Shown here piece by piece: positions 17,354-25,844 of a stretch of 64,000 bases of DNA. The notes below the pieces were generated by a model. That model saw only the letters and a program-made list of their open reading frames with translations, had not been told where the DNA came from and searched no databases. The DNA lies in contig NZ_CP096563.1 of NCBI RefSeq assembly GCF_023221595.1, forward strand, positions 496,001 to 560,000. Direction: 5' to 3'. Source of the stretch: Rhodococcus qingshengii JCM 15477 (GTDB lineage: Bacteria > Actinomycetota > Actinomycetes > Mycobacteriales > Mycobacteriaceae). The number at the start of each line of letters is the position of its first letter. Position 1 is the stretch's first letter. The position numbers were made by a program, and so were the translations under genes.

Positions 17354-18054
17354 CGTTCGGCCCTCAGGACGAAGCCCACCCCACGCACTGTGTGGATCAC
17401 GCGGGGAGTCCCGTCGACTTCGAGTTTCTTGCGTAGATAGGTGACAAAGACGTCGACGACATTGGTGTCGGCAGCGAAGTCGTAACCCCAGACGAGTCGC
17501 AGGAGTTGTGCGCGACTGAGTACGACACCGGCGTGCTCGGCGAGTACCGACAACAGGTCGAATTCTCTTTTGGTGAGTTCGATTCGTCTACCGTCGATGT
17601 GCGCTCGATGGCCACGGAGATCGACCGTCAGCGGTCCCACCCTGATCGGATGGTCGACCGACGGGGTGGCTCGCGTCGTGCGTCGAAGTAATGCGCGGAG
17701 TCTGGCGACGAGCTCGGCCAACTCGAAGGGCTTGGTGAGGTAGTCGTCGGCGCCCGCCTCCAGCCCCGCGATGCGATCACCCACGGAACTTCGGGCGCTG
17801 AGCACGCAGATCGGAACCTCGTTGCCGATCGCGCGCAGGGCGGTCACCACCCCGACGCCGTCGAGGCCGGGCATGTTGACGTCGAGAACGAGCGCGGCCG
17901 GGCATTGCTTGTTCACCGATGACAAGGCCGATCGTCCGTCGACGGCAGTTGCCGTGTCGAAGCCCGACAATCGGAGTCCACGTTCGAGCGAATTCAGAAC
18001 CTTCGCGTCGTCGTCAACGATCAGGATGCGCTCGCGTGTACTCACCCCAGCCAT
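17350..18054 (-). CDS. prrA: PrrA-like OmpR-family response regulator
   Basis: 234 residues. Receiver: LIVDDD, phospho-acceptor Asp58 in [12 protein letters not shown], Ser-Ala in VLSARSS, Lys108 in [21 protein letters not shown]. The C-terminal winged helix has [51 protein letters not shown] and [11 protein letters not shown]. It is very close to what I remember of mycobacterial PrrA, an essential regulator tied to respiration and early infection in M. tuberculosis. It forms a coupled operon with prrB and is divergent from a secreted-protein gene. Confidence 0.95.
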   Translation of the reverse strand: MAGVSTRERILIVDDDAKVLNSLERGLRLSGFDTATAVDGRSALSSVNKQCPAALVLDVNMPGLDGVGVVTALRAIGNEVPICVLSARSSVGDRIAGLEAGADDYLTKPFELAELVARLRALLRRTTRATPSVDHPIRVGPLTVDLRGHRAHIDGRRIELTKREFDLLSVLAEHAGVVLSRAQLLRLVWGYDFAADTNVVDVFVTYLRKKLEVDGTPRVIHTVRGVGFVLRAER

Positions 18055-18221
18055 GTTGCCATCGGATCAAGGACTGGGGCCTCGCTCGGAGCGAGGGCCG
18101 TCGCATTCTCATCAACTCCTAAGAAACCGACAACAGATCTGCAGTGTTGGCTTCATAACCTCGGGTTTCTCGGATGCGACCGCGCCGAGAACTCGAGAAC
18201 GTTCGATCAAGGAGAACTACG

Positions 18222-18686
18222 ATGACGCGATTGAAAGTGAACGGCAAGCGGGCCCGCCGGACCGGTGTGGTGGTGGCGTCCGTGGCGGTCCTCGGTATGG
18301 CAGTGGCGCCGGGAATCGCCTGGGCTTCCAATCCGATTTCCGACGGGTCACCGGTGGCGGTGCGGTCGATCGCGACCGCTCCGTCCGAGTTGGGTGTGGC
18401 TCCCGAAGTAGCGTGTGGTGTCGCGGCGCCGATTTCCGACGAGGAGCTGCAGAAGCTCATCGACGAGGGGAAGGTCGTGCGCGCGGAGGAGGCCGGTACG
18501 GCCGCAGTCACTATCGAAGTGCCGAGCGAAGCTGCGACATTCGTTGCGCGTGAAGGGGTGCCGGCGTTGCCGACCGTCGAATGGGCTCCGACCACCGAAG
18601 GTGTTCCGGCAGAGGTGCTCGACATGGCCGGTGTCGCTCCGCTGGAGGAAGGCGTTGCCCTGTCATGCACGGTTGCCGCGGGCTGA
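18222..18686 (+). CDS. Secreted protein of unknown function
   Basis: 154 residues from ATG 18222 with AAGGAG 7 bp upstream. The signal peptide has basic MTRLKVNGKRARR, the core TGVVVASVAVLGMAVAP and likely cleavage after AWA (near residue 31-32). The mature part is acidic with Cys at about 66 and near the C-terminus (LSCTVAAG), which could form a disulfide. No family recognised. It is divergent from prrA with a 167-bp spacer, so it might be a PrrA target; that is inference. Confidence 0.65.
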   Translation: MTRLKVNGKRARRTGVVVASVAVLGMAVAPGIAWASNPISDGSPVAVRSIATAPSELGVAPEVACGVAAPISDEELQKLIDEGKVVRAEEAGTAAVTIEVPSEAATFVAREGVPALPTVEWAPTTEGVPAEVLDMAGVAPLEEGVALSCTVAAG

Positions 18687-18906
18687 CGAGCGAAAAAAGC
18701 TCCGCATGAACCGCTTTGACCTGGAACGGTACGGCCGTACTCAACTGGGTCTGGAGGTTGGTCAAGCCTGTCGGTAGCACTTGCTACGTTCGGGGCGGTC
18801 TCGGCGAGCATGCCGGGGCCGTCGCCGACGGCGTCATGTGTGTGGTGTCTTGCAGAGGGTGCGGTACGGCCTGATGCGGGGCGCGTTTCGAAAGGTGTTG
18901 TGTTTC

Positions 18907-19710
18907 ATGGTCATGGGCCCCACCCACGCGATGTCCGGTGCTGCTGTGGGGTTGGTGGTTGCGGAGTTGTTGCCTCTCGACTGGGGAGGGCCCACATCCA
19001 CTGCGGAAACTTTGACCTTTGCCGGAGTGTGTGCCGGAGCCGCCTTGCTTCCCGACCTCGATACCGGTCAGTCGACGGTTTCGCGATCATTCGGTCCGCT
19101 CAGCAAGGCTCTGGCCAAAGGCATCGACGCAATTTCGGTGACCTTCTACCGCATCACCAAAGGCAAGAAGGACGGCAAGCGTCGTGGTGGGCATCGGACG
19201 CTCACGCACACCGCGCTGTTCGCCGCCGGGTTGGGTGCCGGGGTCTCGGCGCTGGTTGTTCAGTTCGGGAAGCCAGCCATCATCATCACCCTGTTCTTCT
19301 GCCTCGGGTTGGCCATCCGTGGATTGGCGGGTGAATTGGCCAAGGAGAAGGGTTGGCTCGCGGTCTCCGCCGTTGCGTTGGTGCTCTCTGCCCTCACCTG
19401 GCAGTGGTATCCGAGTGAGGCTGGATCCACGGGGCTAGGTGTTGCGGTGGCACTGGGTTGCGCCACGCACTGTCTCGGCGATGCGATCACCAAGGAAGGG
19501 GTGCCGTTTCTCGCGCCCCTGATTCCGCTCGGCGGCAAACGATGGTGGGAACAACGGCTGCCGTCATTCCTGTCCATCCGTGCAGGTGGGAACCTCGAGA
19601 AGATCCTGATCGGGCCGGCGTTGACGGTTCTGACTGCCTGGTTGATCATCAGTGCGTTCGACGGTGCCCCGGAAGCGATCTACGCGGTCTTCGCTCCGAT
19701 GGTGCAGTGA
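18907..19710 (+). CDS. YdjM-like membrane-bound metal-dependent hydrolase
   Basis: 267 residues from ATG 18907 (earlier in-frame starts give a non-conserved Arg-rich head). GPTHAMSGAAVGL at the N-terminus and GGHRTLTHTALFA near 96 carry the His residues conserved in the YdjM/PF04307 family, with about five membrane segments. DLDTGQSTVSRSFGPLSKAL is also family-like. In E. coli ydjM is LexA-controlled; the reaction is unknown. No obvious LexA box was noticed here. It lies 97 bp upstream of the cholesterol oxidase gene. Confidence 0.75.
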   Translation: MVMGPTHAMSGAAVGLVVAELLPLDWGGPTSTAETLTFAGVCAGAALLPDLDTGQSTVSRSFGPLSKALAKGIDAISVTFYRITKGKKDGKRRGGHRTLTHTALFAAGLGAGVSALVVQFGKPAIIITLFFCLGLAIRGLAGELAKEKGWLAVSAVALVLSALTWQWYPSEAGSTGLGVAVALGCATHCLGDAITKEGVPFLAPLIPLGGKRWWEQRLPSFLSIRAGGNLEKILIGPALTVLTAWLIISAFDGAPEAIYAVFAPMVQ

Positions 19711-19807
19711 GCTTCGGAAAACTTTTATTACGGAACCACTGGCATCGTAATCATATTTGTTCTACGTTCGTCCCTGACATGAACCGAGTCGGCTGACGGA
19801 GTGAGCA

Positions 19808-21574
19808 GTGGTGCATCAAGCAGAGCGCATGGCAGAGCACAGCTCGAGCGAAGACGGTGTGAGCCGGCGCGGATTTCTCGCAGCGAGTGCCGGCGCAGCT
19901 GCTCTCGCGGGCATTTCCTGGGCGCCGGCTGGAGCAGTTCCCTGGGGTTCGGCATCGACCATCGCGCCACCGCCCGGATTTCCGTCGGACATTCCGTTGT
20001 CACAGCAGGCGTACGCGAACTGGTCGCGAGAAATCATGCTCGACAGCGTGTGGACGGCCACGGCACGTCACAGCGATGACGTCGTCACCCTCGCCAACTG
20101 GGCGTTCGACAACGGGTACACAGTGCGTGCGAAGGGAACGATGCACGGGTGGAGTCCGTTGACGGTGGTGCCCGGCGCGCCTTCGGATCGAGTTCTGCTG
20201 GTCGATACGATGGCCAAACTGAATTCGGTTGTGGTGCAGCACGGCACGCCCGCAACGGTCACGGCGGGCGCCGGCGCCAGTATCGAAGCGATTCTGACAG
20301 CGCTCGAGCGAGAAGGGCTCGGCTGGGCCAACTCTCCGGCGATCGGTGAGCTGTCCATCGCCGGCGCGCTGGCGATCGGTGCTCACGGGGCAACCTATCC
20401 GGCTGTGGGGGAGACGATCACCCCTGGTCAATCGTATGGTTCGCTGAGCAACCTGATCACCGAGATCACGGTGGTGGCGTGGGACGAAGGCATCAATCGG
20501 TACGCACTGAAGACATTTCACCGATCGGACGTCGAGAGCACCGCCTTCCTGACCCATCTGGGTCGAACCTTCGTCACCTCCGTGACGCTGCAAGCCGGGG
20601 AGAATTATCGGCTGCGGTGCCAGAGTTTCACCGACATTCCGTGGCAAGAACTCTTTGCTGCTCCCGGTTCGCCAGGGCGTACCTACGAGAGTTTCGTCGA
20701 GAAATCCGGACGGGTGGAAGCAATCTGGTTCCCGTTCACGCAAACACCGTGGCTCAAGGTCTGGACACCGACCCCGGTCAAACCGCCGGAGTCCCGAGAG
20801 GTGAGCGGGCCGTACAACTACTTCTTCTCCGACGCGATTCCCGAAGAGGTCACCACCCCGTTGGGGATGGTGGCAAAGGGTCTCCAAGCTGCGACACCGC
20901 TGTTCGGCGCCTCTCAGTTCGGCGCTGTAGCAGCAGGATTGGTGCTGACCGACACCGACGATCTCTGGGGCTGGTCGAAAGACGTTCTGTTCTACCTCCG
21001 GCACACGACCTTGCGCGTCGTAGCCGGGGGCGGAGCCGTGATCACCAAGCGGTCCAACATCGGCCGAGTCGTCCACGAGATGACGAGTTGGCTGAACGAA
21101 CGAATGACGCACTACGCGTCGCTGGGGCAGTATCCCGTCAACATGCCGTTCGAAGTGCGTCTCTGCGGTGTCGACGATGACGGCGAGGTGTTGGTCGACA
21201 GCGCCGGAGTGCCGGACCTGTCAGCGGTGCGGCCGCGGGCGGATCGTCAGGACTGGGACACAGCGATCTGGATGAACGTGGTCTCGATTCCCGGCACCGC
21301 GGGATTGCCTGCCTTCCTTCGCGAAATGGAACGGTGGATGGTCGCGAACTACTCCGGCGATTACGCGACCTTCCGTCCGGAGTGGTCCAAGGGGTGGGCA
21401 TTCACCGATCAGGCGGCGTACCAGGACGACGAATTCCTCACCAGCACAGTGCCTGCCACCTTCCGTGCCGGTGGCGACGGGAATTGGGACTTCGCTCTCG
21501 CCACTCTCGACGAACACGACCCACACCGCGTCTTCAGCAATACGTTCCTCGACCGCGTATTGCCACCCAGCTGA
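19808..21574 (+). CDS. Type II cholesterol oxidase, covalent FAD (BCO2-like)
   Basis: 588 residues from GTG 19808 with GGAG 5 bp upstream. A Tat signal SRRGFLAASAG (19-29) leads to a cleavage region near AGAVP, so the enzyme is probably exported folded. The PCMH-type FAD domain has VRAKGTMHGWSPL, where His113 corresponds to the His covalently linked to FAD in Brevibacterium sterolicum cholesterol oxidase II. ALAIGAHGATYPAVGET and the long substrate domain follow. It oxidises and isomerises cholesterol to cholest-4-en-3-one, making peroxide. It is unrelated in fold to the ChoD-like enzyme at 9.5 kb. The gene stands alone, converging with the next gene. Confidence 0.9.
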   Translation: MVHQAERMAEHSSSEDGVSRRGFLAASAGAAALAGISWAPAGAVPWGSASTIAPPPGFPSDIPLSQQAYANWSREIMLDSVWTATARHSDDVVTLANWAFDNGYTVRAKGTMHGWSPLTVVPGAPSDRVLLVDTMAKLNSVVVQHGTPATVTAGAGASIEAILTALEREGLGWANSPAIGELSIAGALAIGAHGATYPAVGETITPGQSYGSLSNLITEITVVAWDEGINRYALKTFHRSDVESTAFLTHLGRTFVTSVTLQAGENYRLRCQSFTDIPWQELFAAPGSPGRTYESFVEKSGRVEAIWFPFTQTPWLKVWTPTPVKPPESREVSGPYNYFFSDAIPEEVTTPLGMVAKGLQAATPLFGASQFGAVAAGLVLTDTDDLWGWSKDVLFYLRHTTLRVVAGGGAVITKRSNIGRVVHEMTSWLNERMTHYASLGQYPVNMPFEVRLCGVDDDGEVLVDSAGVPDLSAVRPRADRQDWDTAIWMNVVSIPGTAGLPAFLREMERWMVANYSGDYATFRPEWSKGWAFTDQAAYQDDEFLTSTVPATFRAGGDGNWDFALATLDEHDPHRVFSNTFLDRVLPPS

Positions 21575-21579
21575 ATCTC

Positions 21580-22323
21580 CTACTGCGGAAGCGGTTTGCG
21601 CCAACATACGTCGGTGACACGGATACGCTGATTGTTGTCACCGTTCCAATCGACGCTCAGCCCCTGAGTTCGGAGTGCGTCGGCTACCTGGCGCCCGACG
21701 GTCTGATCGGTGTGCGCGATCATGTGTGCCTTGGCGGTTTCGTCGCCGCCGAAGGCAGCGGCGACCAGCGCGGGATCGAGATCGTGGGCCGGGCGAAACG
21801 CACTGTAGGACAAGTAGAGATCGGACGGCTCGTCGCCGAGACGCTCCGCATCTTGCATGTGGAAGAACGTGTACGCCCACTGAGCAAAGGGATACCCGTT
21901 CTCGTCGGGTTCGGACGGCGTGCGTTCGTCGTCGATTTCAGTAGTGCCGCACTGCATGCAGCAGGTGAAGTTCATCCGGGCCACGATGCCGTTGCGCTCG
22001 AGATCAGCGAAGGCTGCGGAGAGGCGCTCGAAGTCGCCGGGAGCCGTCCACTGGGTCTGCTCCCCGAGTCTGTGGTCCCAGACCTCACGTACTACTGCGT
22101 CGATCTGTCTGCCGAGTTCGTCGTTCTCGAAGCCGCCCTCGACACAGTCTCGGGCGGCTTCGCAGATTTCGTCGAACGTCGCGAAACCTGGGAGTACCAG
22201 TTCGCGTGCTTGCTCACGTACGGCGACGATGTCGGCCTCACTGAGCACCGGTGCTGACCGTGACTGTGCTGACCGTGACTGTGCTGACCGTGACTGTGAT
22301 GACCGTGACCAGGGCAATCGCAT
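21580..22323 (-). CDS. Conserved hypothetical protein with Ser-Arg repeat head
   Basis: About 247 residues from ATG 22323 (a GTG at 22341 would add six). The head SRSSQSRSAQSRSAQSRSA comes from a 15-bp tandem repeat. The rest has EQARELVLPGFATFDEICEAA, a CCMQCG cluster (about 115-120) and RIRVTDVCWRKPL at the end, and is acidic. It resembles uncharacterised actinobacterial proteins (perhaps the DUF6891 group, from memory). The Cys cluster hints at metal binding. Function unknown. Confidence 0.65.
   Translation of the reverse strand: MRLPWSRSSQSRSAQSRSAQSRSAPVLSEADIVAVREQARELVLPGFATFDEICEAARDCVEGGFENDELGRQIDAVVREVWDHRLGEQTQWTAPGDFERLSAAFADLERNGIVARMNFTCCMQCGTTEIDDERTPSEPDENGYPFAQWAYTFFHMQDAERLGDEPSDLYLSYSAFRPAHDLDPALVAAAFGGDETAKAHMIAHTDQTVGRQVADALRTQGLSVDWNGDNNQRIRVTDVCWRKPLPQ
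22253..22312. repeat. 15-bp tandem repeat, 3 exact copies plus one diverged
   Basis: Unit GCTGACCGTGACTGT at 22253, 22268 and 22283, with a diverged fourth at 22298. In the minus-strand gene it encodes Ala-Gln-Ser-Arg-Ser repeats. The period is a multiple of three, so copy changes keep the frame. Confidence 0.85.
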
Positions 22324-22352
22324 ACCGGCACCGTACTGCACCGATCCGACCG

Positions 22353-23969
22353 TCAGGCGACGTCGGCTGCTGCTTTCGTTTCCTCCTCGTTTGACGGGGC
22401 CGGCTTGTTCGGGATGAGCGCCGTGGCGATCAGGCCCACCACGACAAATCCGGCCGCAAGGTATCCGCCGAGTGTGATGCCGTGAGTCATCGCAGATTGG
22501 GCAGCGTCGGCGACGAAGGCAGTGTTCGGTGAACCGGACAGCGAGTCGATGGCGGCGCCTGCGCTGTCGGTGACTGCCCGCGTCAACTGATCAGCCTGAG
22601 CTTGGTCGACACCGGATCCGGTGAGGTCGTTGTTCAGCGTCGAATTGAGAGTGCTGAAGAAGACCGTGGTGAGGACAGCGATGCCCAGTGCGGATCCGAG
22701 TTGGCGGAACGCGCTCTGAATGCCGGAGCCTTGACCGGCGCTCTGCTCGGGAATCTCCTCGAGCACGACGTTGGTCACCTGCGCAGTCGCAAAACCGACG
22801 CCGATTCCGTAGAAGAACAGCACTGCGGCGATAGTCCACCAGGGGCTGTCTGTCGCAGCGATGAATCCGAGACCGGCGAGACCGAGCGCCTCGAGAGCCA
22901 AACCGATACGGACCAAGCCCAACGGCGAGACCTTCGATGCCAGCCCGAAGCTCGCACCACTGGCGACAAAGCTGCCGATGGCAATGGGAACCAGTGCGAG
23001 CCCTGCCTGGAGTGCGCTGTATCCGAGCGTGAACTGGAGCCAGAGAGGAAGCACCGCAACGATTCCGAACTCGCCGAGCCCGATGATCAGCGTCGCGATG
23101 TTGCCGTTGCGGAACGACGAGATGGAGAACAACCGTACGTCCATCAGTGCCCGCGACGGATCGGCGCTGCGGGTGAGCATGGTTTGACGGTAGGCGAACG
23201 CACCGAGCGACAGAACGGCGAGAACCAGCGCCACCAGAACCGGCGACGGTCCGCTGGACCATGAAAGACCGAACAGATCGAAGGGTTCCTTCGTGGTCAG
23301 CCACCCGTACGTACGTCCCTCGACGAGGCCGAAGGCCAGCAGGCCGAGCCCGGCGATGGACAGTGCTGCTCCGGTGGCGTCGATGCGCCCAGCGGTGCGG
23401 GGTGAGGGCGCGATGAACAGCACTGCGCCGATCAGAATGAGCGCAGCAAGCGGAATGTTGATCCCGAATGCCCAACGCCATGAGGCATGTTCGGCAAGCC
23501 AGCCGCCGAGCAATGGGCCGAGGGCGGATGCAGCGCCGATGGTGGAGCCCCAGACCGCGAAGGCCTGGCCGCGCGCCTTTCCGGTGAACATCGCGTTCAG
23601 AAGCGACAGTGACGTGGGCAGGATCATGGCCGCGCCGGCGCCCTGCAGGAAGCGCGCCAGGATGAGCAGACCGCCGTTCGGCGCCAGTCCGGCCAGCAGG
23701 CTCGTTGCCCCGAACACGACGACACCGGCGATGAAGATACGACGGGCGCCGACCAGGTCGGCAACTCTGCCGACCAGAAGCAGGAGTGCCGCGAACACGA
23801 TTGCGTAGGACTCTTGGATCCATTGAGCCTGAACGGAATTGATCCCGAGATCTTCGATGATCGAGGGAACTATGACGTTGACGATCGTGGTGTCGACGAC
23901 GATCAGTGCCACGCCGAGTGCAATGGCGATCAGGCCCAACCACTTGCGGGTGGTGGGTGAGATATTCAC
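22353..23969 (-). CDS. MFS drug exporter, DHA2 (EmrB/QacA, 14-TM) family
   Basis: 538 residues from GTG 23969, chosen because GGAGG lies 7 bp upstream; the open frame runs further back to 24206 but through the regulator's promoter and gene. Fourteen hydrophobic segments, with DHA2 signatures LIVVDTTIVNVIVPSI, WIQESYAIVFAALLLLVGRVADLVGARR, GAGAAMILPTSLSLL and GPLLGGWLAEHASWRWAFGINIPL. A proton-driven efflux pump for toxic or natural compounds; the substrate is unknown. It is divergent from a MarR gene, the usual arrangement for repressor-controlled pumps. Confidence 0.9.
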   Translation of the reverse strand: MNISPTTRKWLGLIAIALGVALIVVDTTIVNVIVPSIIEDLGINSVQAQWIQESYAIVFAALLLLVGRVADLVGARRIFIAGVVVFGATSLLAGLAPNGGLLILARFLQGAGAAMILPTSLSLLNAMFTGKARGQAFAVWGSTIGAASALGPLLGGWLAEHASWRWAFGINIPLAALILIGAVLFIAPSPRTAGRIDATGAALSIAGLGLLAFGLVEGRTYGWLTTKEPFDLFGLSWSSGPSPVLVALVLAVLSLGAFAYRQTMLTRSADPSRALMDVRLFSISSFRNGNIATLIIGLGEFGIVAVLPLWLQFTLGYSALQAGLALVPIAIGSFVASGASFGLASKVSPLGLVRIGLALEALGLAGLGFIAATDSPWWTIAAVLFFYGIGVGFATAQVTNVVLEEIPEQSAGQGSGIQSAFRQLGSALGIAVLTTVFFSTLNSTLNNDLTGSGVDQAQADQLTRAVTDSAGAAIDSLSGSPNTAFVADAAQSAMTHGITLGGYLAAGFVVVGLIATALIPNKPAPSNEEETKAAADVA

Positions 23970-23993
23970 GAATAAACCTCCATTGTGAAGTAA

Positions 23994-24006
23994 CTTTATT
24001 ATGAAG
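23994..24006. promoter_or_regulatory. Candidate MarR operator between pump and regulator
   Basis: CTTTATTATGAAG is a 13-bp palindrome with one mismatched pair, centred in the 120-bp spacer between the divergent MFS and MarR genes and immediately upstream of the pump ribosome site. Confidence 0.5.
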
Positions 24007-24089
24007 GTATATTTGAGGCGGTAAGTTGTCAACGTGCGCGCTGGGTTCGACCGGCCGCCGTCTGGCACAGGAAAGGTGGGATCACCGAG

Positions 24090-24566
24090 GTGGAGGCACC
24101 GCGCGACATCTCCGTAGAGCGGGAGCGGCTGATGGACGAATTCCGCGCGTACGGTGGCACGTTCACCGAATTCAGCCATCGATTCGCGTCGTGGCTCGGC
24201 CTGCATTCCACCGACGCGACTGCCTTGATGGAAATCACCGCTGCCGAGGAGAAGGGGACGCCGCTCTCACCCGCCCGCCTCGGAGAGCGGATCTCGCTGA
24301 CGTCGGGTGCAACCACCGCGTTGCTCAACCGCCTGGAGAAGGCGGGACATATCGTCCGGACCCGAGAGAATGCAGACCGGCGAGTGGTCACGCTGCACAG
24401 CAGTGCGCATGTGCAGGACCTGGCGGACGAGTTCTTCGGGCCCCTTGCCGTGCGACTCGACGCCATGATGGCGAAGTACCCGCCCGAACTGCTCAGTCGA
24501 TTCGAGGAATTTCTCGTCGACCTTCACTCGACGATGAACGAACACCTCGAGCAGGACAACCGCTGA
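24090..24566 (+). CDS. MarR family transcriptional regulator
   Basis: 158 residues starting at GTG 24090. The winged helix reads LSPARLGERISLTSGATTALLNRLEKAGHIVRTRENADRRVVTLHSS, the standard MarR core with the DRR wing. It probably represses itself and the divergent pump through the palindrome at 23994-24006 and is released by a pump substrate. A bidirectional terminator follows. Confidence 0.9.
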   Translation: MEAPRDISVERERLMDEFRAYGGTFTEFSHRFASWLGLHSTDATALMEITAAEEKGTPLSPARLGERISLTSGATTALLNRLEKAGHIVRTRENADRRVVTLHSSAHVQDLADEFFGPLAVRLDAMMAKYPPELLSRFEEFLVDLHSTMNEHLEQDNR

Positions 24567-24572
24567 ACAAAA

Positions 24573-24606
24573 AACGCCGCTCGACTCCGGAGAGTCGGGC
24601 GGCGTT
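24573..24606. terminator. Bidirectional hairpin between convergent genes
   Basis: Stem AACGCCGCTCGACT against AGTCGGGCGGCGTT (one T-G pair), loop of 6, flanked by AAAAA on the left and CTTTGT on the right, so it can serve both marR and the lipoprotein gene. Confidence 0.8.
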
Positions 24607-24623
24607 CTTTGTGCCGGTGACGG

Positions 24624-25655
24624 CTACTTGCCGAGCTTGGCCTGCAGGTCGTCGAGAACCAGGCCGGCACCTGTCGGGCCGAGACCCAGGAACCAGGTCT
24701 CGTCGCTCACCTCGGTGGCGCGTCCTTCCTTGACTGCGTCCATGCTGGCCCACAGCGGTCCGGCAACAACCGTGGTCTGGCCGGTGTCGGCGGGATTTCC
24801 GTAGCTGGAGTAGAAGATTCGGTCACCCTCCGCCTCGGTGATCGTTTCCGGGCTGACCTCGACGGCCAGTTCGTCGATGTCCTGGATCGCCGGGCGGGGC
24901 AGGCCGACGTCCTTCAAGATGACGCCGATGAACGACAGATTGCCGTACAGGCGCAGCTTCCCGGACATGAAACGAACCAGTGAAACGGTCGGGGAACCGT
25001 CGATCGACTCACGTACCTTGTCGGCGTGCTCTTGGTAGTCGTTGAGAACCTGCTCGGCCTTGGTCTCCTCGCCGAGTGCGTCACCGGCAAGGAGGAAGTT
25101 CTCCTTCCACGGAAAGCCGGGGCGGATGCTGAAGACCGTCGGAGCGATTGCCGCGAGTTGCGGGTAAAGCTTGTCCTGGCGCAGCTTGCTGCCGAGGATC
25201 AGATCGGGCTGCAGTGCGGTGATCGCCTCGAGGTTGAGGTTGTTGGTCGTGCCGACATCGGGGACACCGACCAACTTGTCCGCCAGGTACGACGGCTGAC
25301 CGGCGGCGCTTTCCGGGCTGGCGATGCCGACCGGGGTGATCCCGAGCGAGAGAACCTCGTCGAGTTCACCGCTGTCGAGGACGACGACGCGGGTCGGCTT
25401 GGCCTCGAGGGTGGTCTCGCCCAGGGCATGGGTGATGGTGCGAGGGAACTCGCCTGGCGCGGCATCGCTGCCGAGCTTCGCGGTTTCCGTGTCGGCGGTG
25501 CTGAACAGCTTGCCGCCGGTCGCGACATCGGTGTTGCCGTTCGCGTTGCCGCCGGCGTCGGAAGAGCCGCAGGCCGTAGCGGCAAAAACAGTCGCCAAGG
25601 CAACCATGGCGACCCGGACCGACGTGCGGCTCCGGAGAGTGGTGCGTGAGTGCAT
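24624..25655 (-). CDS. Iron-siderophore ABC transporter binding lipoprotein
   Basis: 343 residues. The lipoprotein signal is MHSRTTLRSRTSVRVAMVAL and a lipobox AATAC (lipidated Cys about 29). The mature part is a FecB/FhuD-type binding protein: TRVVVLDSGELDEVLSLGITPVG, LNLEAITALQPDLILGS, and a long backbone helix. It captures a ferric siderophore outside the membrane for an ABC importer, whose permease and ATPase genes are not next to it here. An IdeR-like box touches the start codon, so expression should rise in low iron. The ATG follows a -10 motif by about 6 bp, which suggests a leaderless mRNA. Confidence 0.9.
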   Translation of the reverse strand: MHSRTTLRSRTSVRVAMVALATVFAATACGSSDAGGNANGNTDVATGGKLFSTADTETAKLGSDAAPGEFPRTITHALGETTLEAKPTRVVVLDSGELDEVLSLGITPVGIASPESAAGQPSYLADKLVGVPDVGTTNNLNLEAITALQPDLILGSKLRQDKLYPQLAAIAPTVFSIRPGFPWKENFLLAGDALGEETKAEQVLNDYQEHADKVRESIDGSPTVSLVRFMSGKLRLYGNLSFIGVILKDVGLPRPAIQDIDELAVEVSPETITEAEGDRIFYSSYGNPADTGQTTVVAGPLWASMDAVKEGRATEVSDETWFLGLGPTGAGLVLDDLQAKLGK

Positions 25656-25678
25656 TAGGCTACCCTACCTTTAGGCTA
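25655..25678. promoter_or_regulatory. IdeR/DtxR-type iron box at the lipoprotein start
   Basis: TTAGGCTACCCTACCTTTA (25655-25673) agrees at 13 of 19 positions with the IdeR consensus TTAGGTTAGGCTAACCTAA. TTAGGCTA recurs 16 bp later (25671-25678), making two overlapping half-matches. It covers the expected -10 and the start codon, a good place for repression. Confidence 0.65.
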
Positions 25679-25844
25679 TCGGGCTTGGTCAGGGAGGTAT
25701 CCGCACCGTTGGCGCCAGGTGAGCGGCGCGTCAGGTCTCGCTCAGCGGGACCGCTACGCAATTCGGACTACAGGGTGCGACCAACGTGTTAGCTTCGCGA
25801 AAGACCTGTACTGGTAAGCGAAGACGCGTGTAGTGAGGATTTCG

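Noticed and set aside
20000..21112. 370-residue minus-strand frame
   Set aside because: Opposite the type II cholesterol oxidase; Arg/His-rich shadow.
22253..22312. Short repeat array as possible CRISPR
   Set aside because: 15-bp units with no spacers, inside a coding frame.
24267..24545. 92-residue minus-strand frame in marR
   Set aside because: Antisense shadow of a clear MarR gene.
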